Source: Pseudomonadota bacterium (GTDB lineage Bacteria; Pseudomonadota; Gammaproteobacteria; Xanthomonadales; Marinicellaceae). Taken from it: DNA of 5,691 nucleotides. Within the stretch, counting starts at the first letter, position 1. Each line of letters starts with the position of its first letter. Location: assembly GCA_008501575.1 (NCBI GenBank), contig QQUO01000236.1:1-5691 (forward strand), read 5' to 3'. Both the position numbers and the translations under genes were made by a program. The notes beneath the pieces were generated by a model, which was not told the origin of the DNA, ran no database searches, and saw only the letters and a list, made by a program, of their open reading frames with translations. Shown one piece after another: positions 1-5,691 of the stretch.

Positions 1-1925
1 GAGTCAGCTTTTCCAGTGGCTTACCAGCCACTGCGGTGAGTCAATTTGTGCTAACACCGGCATCCACATTGGTGGATGGTGAAACTTGTGATGTCACGGT
101 TGTAGACACCGAGATTACCGATGTTGACGGTACCCCGGATGCCATGGTGGCCAATTATGATTTTAGCTTTCTGGTCGGTTATCCCACCGTGGAAATTTTT
201 GAGATTCAGGGCAGTGGTTTGGCTTCGAGCTATGACGGTCTGATGGTGAAAAGTGCCAATAACATCGTTACCATACTAAGTGATTCCGGGTTTTTTATGC
301 AAACACCGGATATCCGTGATGATTTAGATCCAATGACCTCCAATGGCATTTATGTCTACACCGGTGGTGCACCGTCTGTCCAAGTGGGTGATGAGGTCAC
401 TGTCACAGGTGTGATTGATGAATTTTTTGGTTTTACCGAGTTTGCCAATCCGGGCAGTCAAATCATTATTGTGGAGAGTCAGGGTAACAGTCTGCCGGCA
501 GCCATTATCTTGAATGAAAATTTTCCGTCCACAGTGGCCGGTGAATACCCTTGTGGAAGTGAAGCCATGGGTTATGAATGTGTTGAAGGCATGTGGTTTG
601 TTATGCCAGAAGGTGTCATCAGCAGTTCCTACAGTTCCTATTGGGTGGGTGCTAACCGCGATGACTTTTTAGTGAAAGCCGGCACTACCCGGGCGTTTCG
701 AGAAACAGGCATAGAGTTTCCTGGTATGCCGGGTTTGCCAATCTATGACGGTAATCCGGAATTGTTGGAAGTGGATGTATCCGGTTTAGGGTTTACGGTT
801 CCAACCGGTGGTTATAACGCCGGCGCTCACGTCACCATGTATGGCGTGTTTGGCTTTGATTTTAATGAATATGAATTGTGGCCATCAGTGGTTGTGGTAA
901 CAGAAGATAAAGTATTGCCCGATACAGCACCGATGGCAACAGCCGATGAATTAACCATTGCGTCATTAAATATGTTTCGGTTATTTAATGATGTGGATGA
1001 TCCCGGTAACCAAGATGATGGTCAGGTGGAAGATCCATTGGTGTATGCCGGGCGCTTGGCTAAATTTGCGCGTTATGTGGTCAATGACATGCAATCACCG
1101 GCCATATTAGCTGTGCAAGAAGTGGAAAACATTGATGTGATGAATAATTTGGCCACAGAAATTAACGGTTTGAGTGGCCCCCAGTACACAGCGGTGCTTA
1201 TCGAGGGTAATGATCAAGGTGGCATTGATGTTGGTTATTTATACGATGCCACGGTGGTCACCAATGTCCAAATAAACCAATTGGGTGCGGCTGAAGTGAA
1301 CCCTTATGATGCTTCATTATTGCATGACAGACCACCGTTACAGTTATCAGCTGATATTGTGTTAAGCAATTACACAATGCCTATTCAGCTGTTAAACGTG
1401 CACTTGCGTTCTATGGGTGGTATTGATGATGTTGGTGATGGTGATCGGGTGCGCAATAAACGCCTGAGCCAAGCCCAATCAGTGGCCACCATGATTGCTG
1501 ACATTCAAAACAATAATCCGGGCGATCCGGTGTATGTGCTGGGCGATTTTAATGCCTTTCAATTCACCGACGGTTATGTGGATGTGATGGGTCAAATTAC
1601 CGGGCATGCCGTTGCCACGGACAACTTGTTATGGGACACACCGTTATTTCAAGCCAGCCCTTTGACCAATACCACTCAAACCCTGGCAGCCGATGAGCAG
1701 TATTCCTTTCTTTTTAATGGTGCTGCGCAATCACTTGACCATGCAGTGAGCAATGATGCCGGATTGATCTTTTTTAAACAAATGCGTTATGTGCGCGGTC
1801 AGGCAGATGCTCCTTTGCAATATGAAGATGATTATGGTTCATCCTTACGGGTAACAGACCATGATGGATTTGTGCTTTATATTAGTCCTGAATTGGATGT
1901 TATTTTCAAAAACGGCTTTGACTAA
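1..1925 (+). CDS. Extracellular ExeM/NucH-like nuclease with EEP domain, 5'-truncated by the window
   Basis: This is the C-terminal part of a secreted endonuclease/exonuclease/phosphatase (EEP) protein that probably degrades extracellular DNA. The frame is open to the window edge (first full codon at base 3). A GTG at 36 is only an internal codon: the residues before it (VSFSSGLPATA) continue the Ig-like domain often found in front of ExeM-type nucleases (GETCDVTV and the D-rich FSF strand follow). Residues about 50-150, counted from base 36, resemble a YhcR-type OB-fold (EIQGSG, GFFMQTPD, VQVGDEVTVTG). A second OB-like segment spans about 150-295. The EEP domain begins near residue 304 (ELTIASLNMFR). 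Visible catalytic motifs are QEVEN (1116-1130, metal-binding Glu), NVHLRS (1395-1412), GDFNA (1542-1556), SLDHA (1731-1745) and TDHD (1854-1865). The protein ends in IFKNGFD with no transmembrane or basic tail, so it lacks the GlyGly-CTERM of many ExeM relatives. The signal peptide and promoter lie upstream of the window. The family call is secure; the DNA substrate is inferred from family. Confidence 0.9.
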   Translation, partial: VSFSSGLPATAVSQFVLTPASTLVDGETCDVTVVDTEITDVDGTPDAMVANYDFSFLVGYPTVEIFEIQGSGLASSYDGLMVKSANNIVTILSDSGFFMQTPDIRDDLDPMTSNGIYVYTGGAPSVQVGDEVTVTGVIDEFFGFTEFANPGSQIIIVESQGNSLPAAIILNENFPSTVAGEYPCGSEAMGYECVEGMWFVMPEGVISSSYSSYWVGANRDDFLVKAGTTRAFRETGIEFPGMPGLPIYDGNPELLEVDVSGLGFTVPTGGYNAGAHVTMYGVFGFDFNEYELWPSVVVVTEDKVLPDTAPMATADELTIASLNMFRLFNDVDDPGNQDDGQVEDPLVYAGRLAKFARYVVNDMQSPAILAVQEVENIDVMNNLATEINGLSGPQYTAVLIEGNDQGGIDVGYLYDATVVTNVQINQLGAAEVNPYDASLLHDRPPLQLSADIVLSNYTMPIQLLNVHLRSMGGIDDVGDGDRVRNKRLSQAQSVATMIADIQNNNPGDPVYVLGDFNAFQFTDGYVDVMGQITGHAVATDNLLWDTPLFQASPLTNTTQTLAADEQYSFLFNGAAQSLDHAVSNDAGLIFFKQMRYVRGQADAPLQYEDDYGSSLRVTDHDGFVLYISPELDVIFKNGFD

Positions 1926-1940
1926 AGTCGTAGATTGATG

Positions 1941-1970
1941 AAAAAAACCCGCTAATTTGCGGGTTTTTTT
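1941..1970. terminator. Bidirectional intrinsic terminator between the nuclease and rimI
   Basis: A perfect 12-bp inverted repeat has arms at 1941-1952 (A7 CCCGC) and 1959-1970 (GCGGG T7) with a 6-base loop, TAATTT. The GC core followed by a T-tract is present on both strands. It can therefore end the nuclease transcript, whose stop is 15 bases before the left arm, and the convergent rimI transcript, whose stop is at 1976-1978. This is seen directly in the sequence; activity is inferred. Confidence 0.85.
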
Positions 1971-1975
1971 TGGCC

Positions 1976-2449
1976 TTAAATCAGTGAATAGCACATCACT
2001 AAAGCATCTTCTTTAATCTGTTTGCCGTTGTGGTCTTTATAACGGTAATAATTTCTGCGTTTACCTTTGATTTCAAATCCGGCACGGCGGTAAAAACGAA
2101 TCGCTTCATCATTGCTGGTCCTCACTTCCAGCCAGATTTTACGGGCGTGATTAATGCGTGCAATTAAAGTGAGCCGGTGTAACATGGCCTGGGCCAATCC
2201 TTTCTTACGGTGCGCTGGGTGAACGGTTATTTTGAGTAAATGGGCTTCCTCATGACCAATCATCATAAAGGCATAACAACGAATTTCCGGGCTCAGTTCA
2301 GTCAGGCCTTTGAGACACTGATAGTCGGCGTCCAGACAGTCTTGCATGGTTTTTATCGGCCATGGGTTGGGATAGCATTGTTGTTCAATGGCTGCCACAT
2401 CCGCTAAGTCGACGGTTTCAATTTTTTGAAAAATAATATTGTGATTCAA
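1976..2449 (-). CDS. rimI: RimI-like GNAT N-acetyltransferase (ribosomal protein S18-alanine acetyltransferase type)
   Basis: This is a cytoplasmic GNAT-fold enzyme of 157 aa, close to the usual RimI length. RimI transfers acetyl from acetyl-CoA to the N-terminal alanine of ribosomal protein S18. The acetyl-CoA pyrophosphate-binding motif is R81-K-K-G-L-A86, after the beta-4 strand LLKITVHPAH. The RimI signatures WLEVRTSN (106-113), IRFYRRAGF (117-125) and RRNYY (131-135) are present, followed by EDALVM near the C-terminus. E108 and Y120 have the same 12-residue spacing as the catalytic Glu103/Tyr115 of Salmonella RimI. The start is uncertain. The frame opens with TTG at 2449-2447, the only ATG/GTG/TTG codon that leaves the beta-1 region (QKIETVDL) intact, but no clear Shine-Dalgarno sequence precedes it. 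The gene stands alone, divergent from mgtE and convergent with the nuclease. A Rim-like acetyltransferase acting on another target cannot be excluded. Confidence 0.8.
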   Translation of the reverse strand: MNHNIIFQKIETVDLADVAAIEQQCYPNPWPIKTMQDCLDADYQCLKGLTELSPEIRCYAFMMIGHEEAHLLKITVHPAHRKKGLAQAMLHRLTLIARINHARKIWLEVRTSNDEAIRFYRRAGFEIKGKRRNYYRYKDHNGKQIKEDALVMCYSLI

Positions 2450-2483
2450 GGTGTTATCACGTAAATTAAATGAGGTATGACAC

Positions 2484-2489
2484 TATAAT
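2484..2489 (+). promoter_or_regulatory. Candidate -10 element for the mgtE-Nramp operon
   Basis: An exact TATAAT lies 49 bases before the mgtE ATG in the short divergent gap. No good -35 hexamer sits 16-18 bases upstream (the 17-base position reads GTAAAT), and there is no immediate TGn extension. The promoter is therefore weakly supported, or may rely on an activator. A start site about 7 bases downstream would give a leader of roughly 40 bases, too short for an Mg2+-sensing M-box riboswitch. Confidence 0.4.
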
Positions 2490-2526
2490 ACCCGATTGTG
2501 AGTCAAAGCACCTAAAAATAACAACT

Positions 2527-2532
2527 GAAGGA
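2527..2532 (+). promoter_or_regulatory. Ribosome binding site that sets the mgtE start
   Basis: GAAGGA lies 6 bases before the ATG at 2539. It supports that start over an in-frame ATG at 2470, which has no ribosome binding site, lies upstream of the candidate -10 and would add 23 residues unlike MgtE. Confidence 0.8.
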
Positions 2533-2538
2533 ACAACA

Positions 2539-3900
2539 ATGGCAGAAACCCAACCCAACGAAACCACCGAAAAAGAAATTCATGCCTTGCATTTGGCTTT
2601 AGAAGATGGTCATTTGGGTGCGGTATCGCGCATCATTAATGGTATACCCGGCGCTGAAGCAGCCATGTTTTTGGAATCTTTGCCCGGTGATAAGCGTTTT
2701 CAGGTGTGGGAGTTAATCGATGAATCCTGCCGTGGTGAAGTGCTTGTTTCATTGCACGATGAGGTGCGTGACAGCCTCATAGAGCATTTAGATACCGATG
2801 AACTTGTGGATGCCACCCGAGATTTGGATCTCGATGACATGGCCGACATCATTGTTGATTTACCTGAAGAGGTGTCTAATCAGCTGATGCTGTCGATGGA
2901 TAAAACCTCCAGAGACATGCTCCATCAGGTTTTGTCCTACCCCGAAGACACCGCCGGTGGCTTGATGAACCCCGATGTGTTACGCGTCAGAACCGATGTT
3001 AATGTTGATGTGGTGTTACGTTATTTGCGGTTTCGGGAAAATATTCCACAACCCATAGGCGACCTGTTTGCCGTGGGTCGTAAGGGGCATTATAAAGGGC
3101 GGGTGCCTTTGGAAACCTTATTAACCTGTGACCCAAAAACGCCAATTCGGGATATTGTTGATGAAGATGCGCCGGCGATATTGGACACCACCCATGCCAG
3201 TGAAGTGGCTCAGGATTTTGAGCATAATGATTGGATTTCTGCACCGGTGATTAACGAGAAAAATCAATTGATTGGTCGCATTACCATTGATGATGTGGTC
3301 GATGTGATTCGTGATGAAGCAGAGCGATCGGTGATGCGGATGGCGGGTTTGGACGAAGAGGGTGATATGTTTGCACCCATATTTAGTTCTTCCAAACGCC
3401 GGGCCGTGTGGTTGGGTGTTAATTTGTTAACAGTTTTGCTGGCTGCTATTGCCATTGGATTTTTTGAAGAAACCATCAAAAAGGTGGCGGCTTTGGCGGT
3501 GTTGATGCCGATTGTGGCTTCCATGGGCGGTATTGCCGGTTCGCAAACATTAACTTTAATGATTCGGGGTATGGCCACTGGCCAGGTGGGCAGTGGTAAC
3601 ATTAAAAACCTGTTGAACCGGGAAGTCATGATCGGCATTATCAACAGTCTGGTGTGGGCCATTATTTTATCCATCATTATTGTGGCATGGTACAAAGACA
3701 TTGAAATGGGTGTGGTGATTGCCCTGGCCCTGGTGATTAACCTGATTGCCGGTGCCCTGGCCGGGGTTATGGTGCCGGTGTTATTAAGGCGCTTGAGTAT
3801 CGATCCGGCCATCGCCGGTGGCGTGGTGCTGACCACTGTCACGGACATTGTCGGTTATGTATCCTTTTTAGGCTTGGGCACTTGGATATTATTAAATTAA
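2539..3900 (+). CDS. mgtE: MgtE family magnesium channel/transporter
   Basis: This is an inner-membrane Mg2+ uptake protein of 453 aa, the usual MgtE length. It works as a homodimer gated by cytoplasmic Mg2+. Domains in order are an acidic helical MgtE N-domain (about 15-140, ending in the conserved YPEDTAGGLM), two CBS domains (about 143-200 and 205-265), a linker helix, and five membrane segments near 289-310, 316-338, 363-385, 390-416 and 422-452. The pore signature in TM2 runs from P324 to Q336 and contains GGIAGSQ. TM5 carries VTDIVGY, with D436 in the position of the T. thermophilus pore aspartate D432 (alignment by eye). The usual GGNxGxQ asparagine is Ile here, a variant I recall from other proteobacterial MgtEs. 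The start is fixed by GAAGGA six bases upstream. The stop codon abuts the next gene's ATG, indicating an operon. Family assignment is very secure; Mg2+ is the expected main substrate, with Co2+ possible. Confidence 0.97.
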   Translation: MAETQPNETTEKEIHALHLALEDGHLGAVSRIINGIPGAEAAMFLESLPGDKRFQVWELIDESCRGEVLVSLHDEVRDSLIEHLDTDELVDATRDLDLDDMADIIVDLPEEVSNQLMLSMDKTSRDMLHQVLSYPEDTAGGLMNPDVLRVRTDVNVDVVLRYLRFRENIPQPIGDLFAVGRKGHYKGRVPLETLLTCDPKTPIRDIVDEDAPAILDTTHASEVAQDFEHNDWISAPVINEKNQLIGRITIDDVVDVIRDEAERSVMRMAGLDEEGDMFAPIFSSSKRRAVWLGVNLLTVLLAAIAIGFFEETIKKVAALAVLMPIVASMGGIAGSQTLTLMIRGMATGQVGSGNIKNLLNREVMIGIINSLVWAIILSIIIVAWYKDIEMGVVIALALVINLIAGALAGVMVPVLLRRLSIDPAIAGGVVLTTVTDIVGYVSFLGLGTWILLN

Positions 3901-5109
3901 ATGAAGGTAGCTAAGCAAAAACGCTTCGCAATTGGCCCTGCCAGTCTGGTTGCAGCTGCTTTTATCGGCCCCGGAACGGTGACCACATGTACATTGGCCG
4001 GTGCCAATTATGGATACGCCCTAATGTGGGCTTTGCTGTTTTCGGTCATGGCTTGTATGTTGTTACAGGAAATGTCAGCCCGGTTGGGACTAATCACACA
4101 ACAAGGTTTGGGCGAAGTCCTGCAAAAACAGTTCACTCACCCAGTTTATAAAGTGTTGGTGTTTGCCTTGGTTGCGGTGGCCATATTTATTGGTAACGGG
4201 GCTTACCAGGGGGGTAACATTGCCGGTGCTGCTTTGGGTTTGCAAGCAATGTTACCTACAGTTGATTTCCCATGGCCGATACTGATTGCTGCGGTTGCAT
4301 TTGCTGTTCTGATTCAAGGTAGTTACCGGGTTTTTGAACGGTCTTTGATTGTATTAGTGCTGTTAATGAGTTTGGCATTTGTCACAACTTTTATACTGAC
4401 TAAGCCTGATTGGACCGCCCTTTTTCAGGGAATGAAGCCACAAGTGCCTGAAGGTGCCTGGTTAACCATTGTGGCTTTGGTGGGCACCACTGTGGTGCCC
4501 TATAATTTGTTTCTGCATGCCTCAGCAGTTAAATCCAAATGGCATAAGCCTGAAGATTTAAGCTTGGTTCGCAAAGACACCATCATTTCTATTGGTGTCG
4601 GCGGGTTAATATCATTGGCCATTGTGGCCACGGCCGCCACCGCATTTTTTGGGCAGCAGGTCAGCATTCAATCGGCTGCTGATATGTCGATTCAGTTACA
4701 GCCTTTATTGGGGTCTTGGGCTGCTGTTTTTATCTCGGTGGGGCTGTTTGCCGCCGGTATTTCTTCAGCCATCACCGCCCCTTTAGCGGCTGCTTATGCG
4801 GTGTCAGGCATGCTGGGCTGGCCAACAGCAGGTAAGGATATTAAATTTAAAATGATTTGGATGACGGTGTTGTTCAGTGGTTTGCTGTTGTCATTGTCGG
4901 GTTATAAACCCATCACCATCATTTGGTTTGCCCAAATTGCCAATGGTTTGTTGTTACCACTATTGGCAATCTTTTTATTGTTTGTTATGAATAAATCTGA
5001 TTTATTGGGCGCATATAAAAACAGCTGGTTGCATAATTTATTGGCCCTGGTGGTTATTGCAGTGTCTCTTCTTTTGGGTGGTAAATCGCTGTATTCTGCA
5101 TTAAGTTGA
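3901..5109 (+). CDS. Divergent Nramp (SLC11)-family divalent metal transporter
   Basis: This is a 402-aa inner-membrane protein with about 11 predicted helices and the Nramp (LeuT-like) fold. Landmarks are a TM1 stretch around residues 12-45 with GPGTVTT followed by LAGANYGY, then LLQEMSARLGL (54-64), the TM6 stretch VGTTVVPYNLFLHAS (194-208), the TM8 stretch FAAGISSAITAP (283-294), and TM10 around 340-362 with Q345. Aligned by eye with classical Nramps, DPGN is G23-P-G-T26, the MPHN-type motif is V199-P-Y-N202, and the TM3 acidic pair is Q103 and N106. The Asp, Asn and Met metal ligands and the proton-pathway acids are thus all absent, while H206 is kept. It is therefore not a standard MntH. 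It resembles a recognisable GPGT subgroup and may be comparable to the NRAMP-related Mg2+ transporters (NRMTs), which are not H+-coupled. The ATG directly follows the mgtE TAA without its own clear ribosome binding site, so translation is probably coupled. Substrate is unknown; Mg2+ is inferred from the neighbour. Confidence 0.85.
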   Translation: MKVAKQKRFAIGPASLVAAAFIGPGTVTTCTLAGANYGYALMWALLFSVMACMLLQEMSARLGLITQQGLGEVLQKQFTHPVYKVLVFALVAVAIFIGNGAYQGGNIAGAALGLQAMLPTVDFPWPILIAAVAFAVLIQGSYRVFERSLIVLVLLMSLAFVTTFILTKPDWTALFQGMKPQVPEGAWLTIVALVGTTVVPYNLFLHASAVKSKWHKPEDLSLVRKDTIISIGVGGLISLAIVATAATAFFGQQVSIQSAADMSIQLQPLLGSWAAVFISVGLFAAGISSAITAPLAAAYAVSGMLGWPTAGKDIKFKMIWMTVLFSGLLLSLSGYKPITIIWFAQIANGLLLPLLAIFLLFVMNKSDLLGAYKNSWLHNLLALVVIAVSLLLGGKSLYSALS

Positions 5110-5186
5110 TCGGCACAGAAAAAGATTTAGCCGCATGCCCTGAATGGAGCCGCGGGTTGTCATGAGTTGGGATCCACCACCCCAGA
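5110..5186. other. Convergent intergenic gap with no clear terminator
   Basis: These 77 bases separate the stop codons of the Nramp-like gene and the DUF1501 gene. I find no strong hairpin with a T-tract on either strand. The best candidate is a 4-bp CCGC/GCGG pair (5131-5134 and 5152-5155) with a 17-base loop, followed on the - strand after 7 bases by five Ts. This is weak compared with the terminator at 1941-1970. Confidence 0.6.
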
Positions 5187-5691
5187 TTAATCAAAACCGG
5201 CGGCAAAAATGGGGTCGTAGTTGACCTCATAAATGGGCGTCATGTCACCGCCTTGTACAATGTTAAGTGGACTGTAGTTATTGTAATCAGGGAAGATGTA
5301 CCCCAAAAACCGATTGCGCATGCGTTTAATCAGAATTTCACTGACCACATCACGGTAATCGGTGGTGACATTCACATCACCTTGTTCAAATAATTCACTG
5401 GGCCCTAATCCGGGGAATTGCCCGTGAAATCCCGGATTAACCGTGTCGCCAATCACAAACATGGGATTACCATAACAATGATCGGTGCTGTTGGCGCTGT
5501 TTTGGTAAGCGCGGCGGCCAAATTCAGATTGTAATATGATGGTGAACCGGCCCGGGTAATGGGCGTGTAAATCCTCATAAAATGCTGACAGCGCCGCGGA
5601 TAAACCAGTGGTCAGTTGTTCAAAGGTATAGCTTTGATTGTCATGGGTGTCCCAGCCACCGGTGGGTACATAAGCCACCTCTAAATCAACA
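5187..5691 (-). CDS. DUF1501 family protein, C-terminal part only
   Basis: This is the last roughly 167 residues of a DUF1501-family protein, whose members usually run to 400-500 aa, are often exported by Tat, and have an alkaline-phosphatase/sulfatase-like character. The frame is open through the window edge. A GTG at 5678-5676 is not the start, because the preceding codons (VDLE) continue into the family motif EVAYVPTGGWDTHDNQ. Other family landmarks are a helical LSAFYEDL segment, IILQSEFGRR, TDHCYGNPMFVIGD, a GxFPGLG loop and TTDYRDVVSEIL. The more usual DHGxG reads DHCYGN here. After the domain, a linker of about 30 residues leads to a terminal IFAAGFD, matching the tail of the nuclease at the other end of the window. 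The function of the family is not established. It is often found next to DUF1800 genes, which would lie upstream, to the right of this window. Confidence 0.85.
   Translation of the reverse strand, partial: VDLEVAYVPTGGWDTHDNQSYTFEQLTTGLSAALSAFYEDLHAHYPGRFTIILQSEFGRRAYQNSANSTDHCYGNPMFVIGDTVNPGFHGQFPGLGPSELFEQGDVNVTTDYRDVVSEILIKRMRNRFLGYIFPDYNNYSPLNIVQGGDMTPIYEVNYDPIFAAGFD

Noticed and set aside
36..38. GTG at 36 as the true start of the nuclease
   Set aside because: The frame is open upstream and those residues continue an Ig-like domain, so the gene is cut by the window edge.
622..639. Short direct repeat (AGTTCCTA-like, encoding SSYSSY) in the nuclease
   Set aside because: It is a single small duplication within coding sequence and does not extend into a repeat array.
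2478..2506. Minus-strand promoter for rimI using TTGACT (2506-2501)
   Set aside because: The -35-like hexamer is good, but no convincing -10 lies 16-18 bases downstream; the A/T-rich TATTAT is too close.
2470..2538. In-frame ATG at 2470 as the mgtE start
   Set aside because: It lacks a ribosome binding site, lies upstream of the TATAAT, and would add residues with no MgtE similarity. The ATG at 2539 has GAAGGA at ideal spacing.
2490..2538. M-box or other Mg2+ riboswitch before mgtE
   Set aside because: The leader is only about 40 bases after the candidate promoter and shows no strong stems.
2999..3848. Open frames on the - strand opposite mgtE
   Set aside because: They lie wholly within the mgtE coding region, have low-complexity or atypical composition with no recognisable domain, and are explained by mgtE codon bias.
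5131..5155. Hairpin CCGC/GCGG as a terminator for the DUF1501 gene
   Set aside because: The stem is only 4 bp with a 17-base loop and the T-run is distant, so it is too weak to call.
5676..5678. GTG at 5678-5676 as the true start of the DUF1501 gene
   Set aside because: The preceding codons are open and fit the conserved strand before GGWDTH. The remaining protein would also be far shorter than the family.

Overview
The window reads as chromosomal DNA from a gammaproteobacterium of moderate GC, judged by protein flavour: a RimI-like acetyltransferase, a proteobacterial-type MgtE and an ExeM-like extracellular nuclease. The C-terminal tails of the two exported proteins recall free-living marine or xanthomonad-like gammaproteobacteria such as Marinicella. 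That assignment is from memory, not from a search. I see no mobile element, rRNA, tRNA or CRISPR array.

Layout. Bases 1-1925 (+) hold the 3' part of a large secreted nuclease: the end of an Ig-like domain, an OB-like region, then an endonuclease/exonuclease/phosphatase (EEP) domain. Its 5' end lies outside the window. A strong bidirectional hairpin terminator (1941-1970) separates it from a convergent rimI-like acetyltransferase gene (2449-1976, -). A short divergent promoter region (2450-2538) leads into a two-gene + strand unit. This is mgtE (2539-3900), a Mg2+ channel/transporter, followed with no intervening base by a divergent Nramp-family transporter gene (3901-5109). A 77-base convergent gap precedes the 3' end of a DUF1501-family gene (-), which runs off the right edge (5187-5691).

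The genes form three groups. mgtE and the Nramp-like gene are probably cotranscribed and translationally coupled, which suggests divalent-cation (possibly Mg2+) uptake. The Nramp-like protein has lost the canonical Asp, Asn and Met metal ligands and the acidic TM3 residues of classical Nramps, making it the most interesting protein here. The two flanking genes encode putatively exported proteins that are unrelated in fold yet both end in IF-x-x-GFD, a likely shared C-terminal tail signal. rimI stands alone as a housekeeping-type gene.
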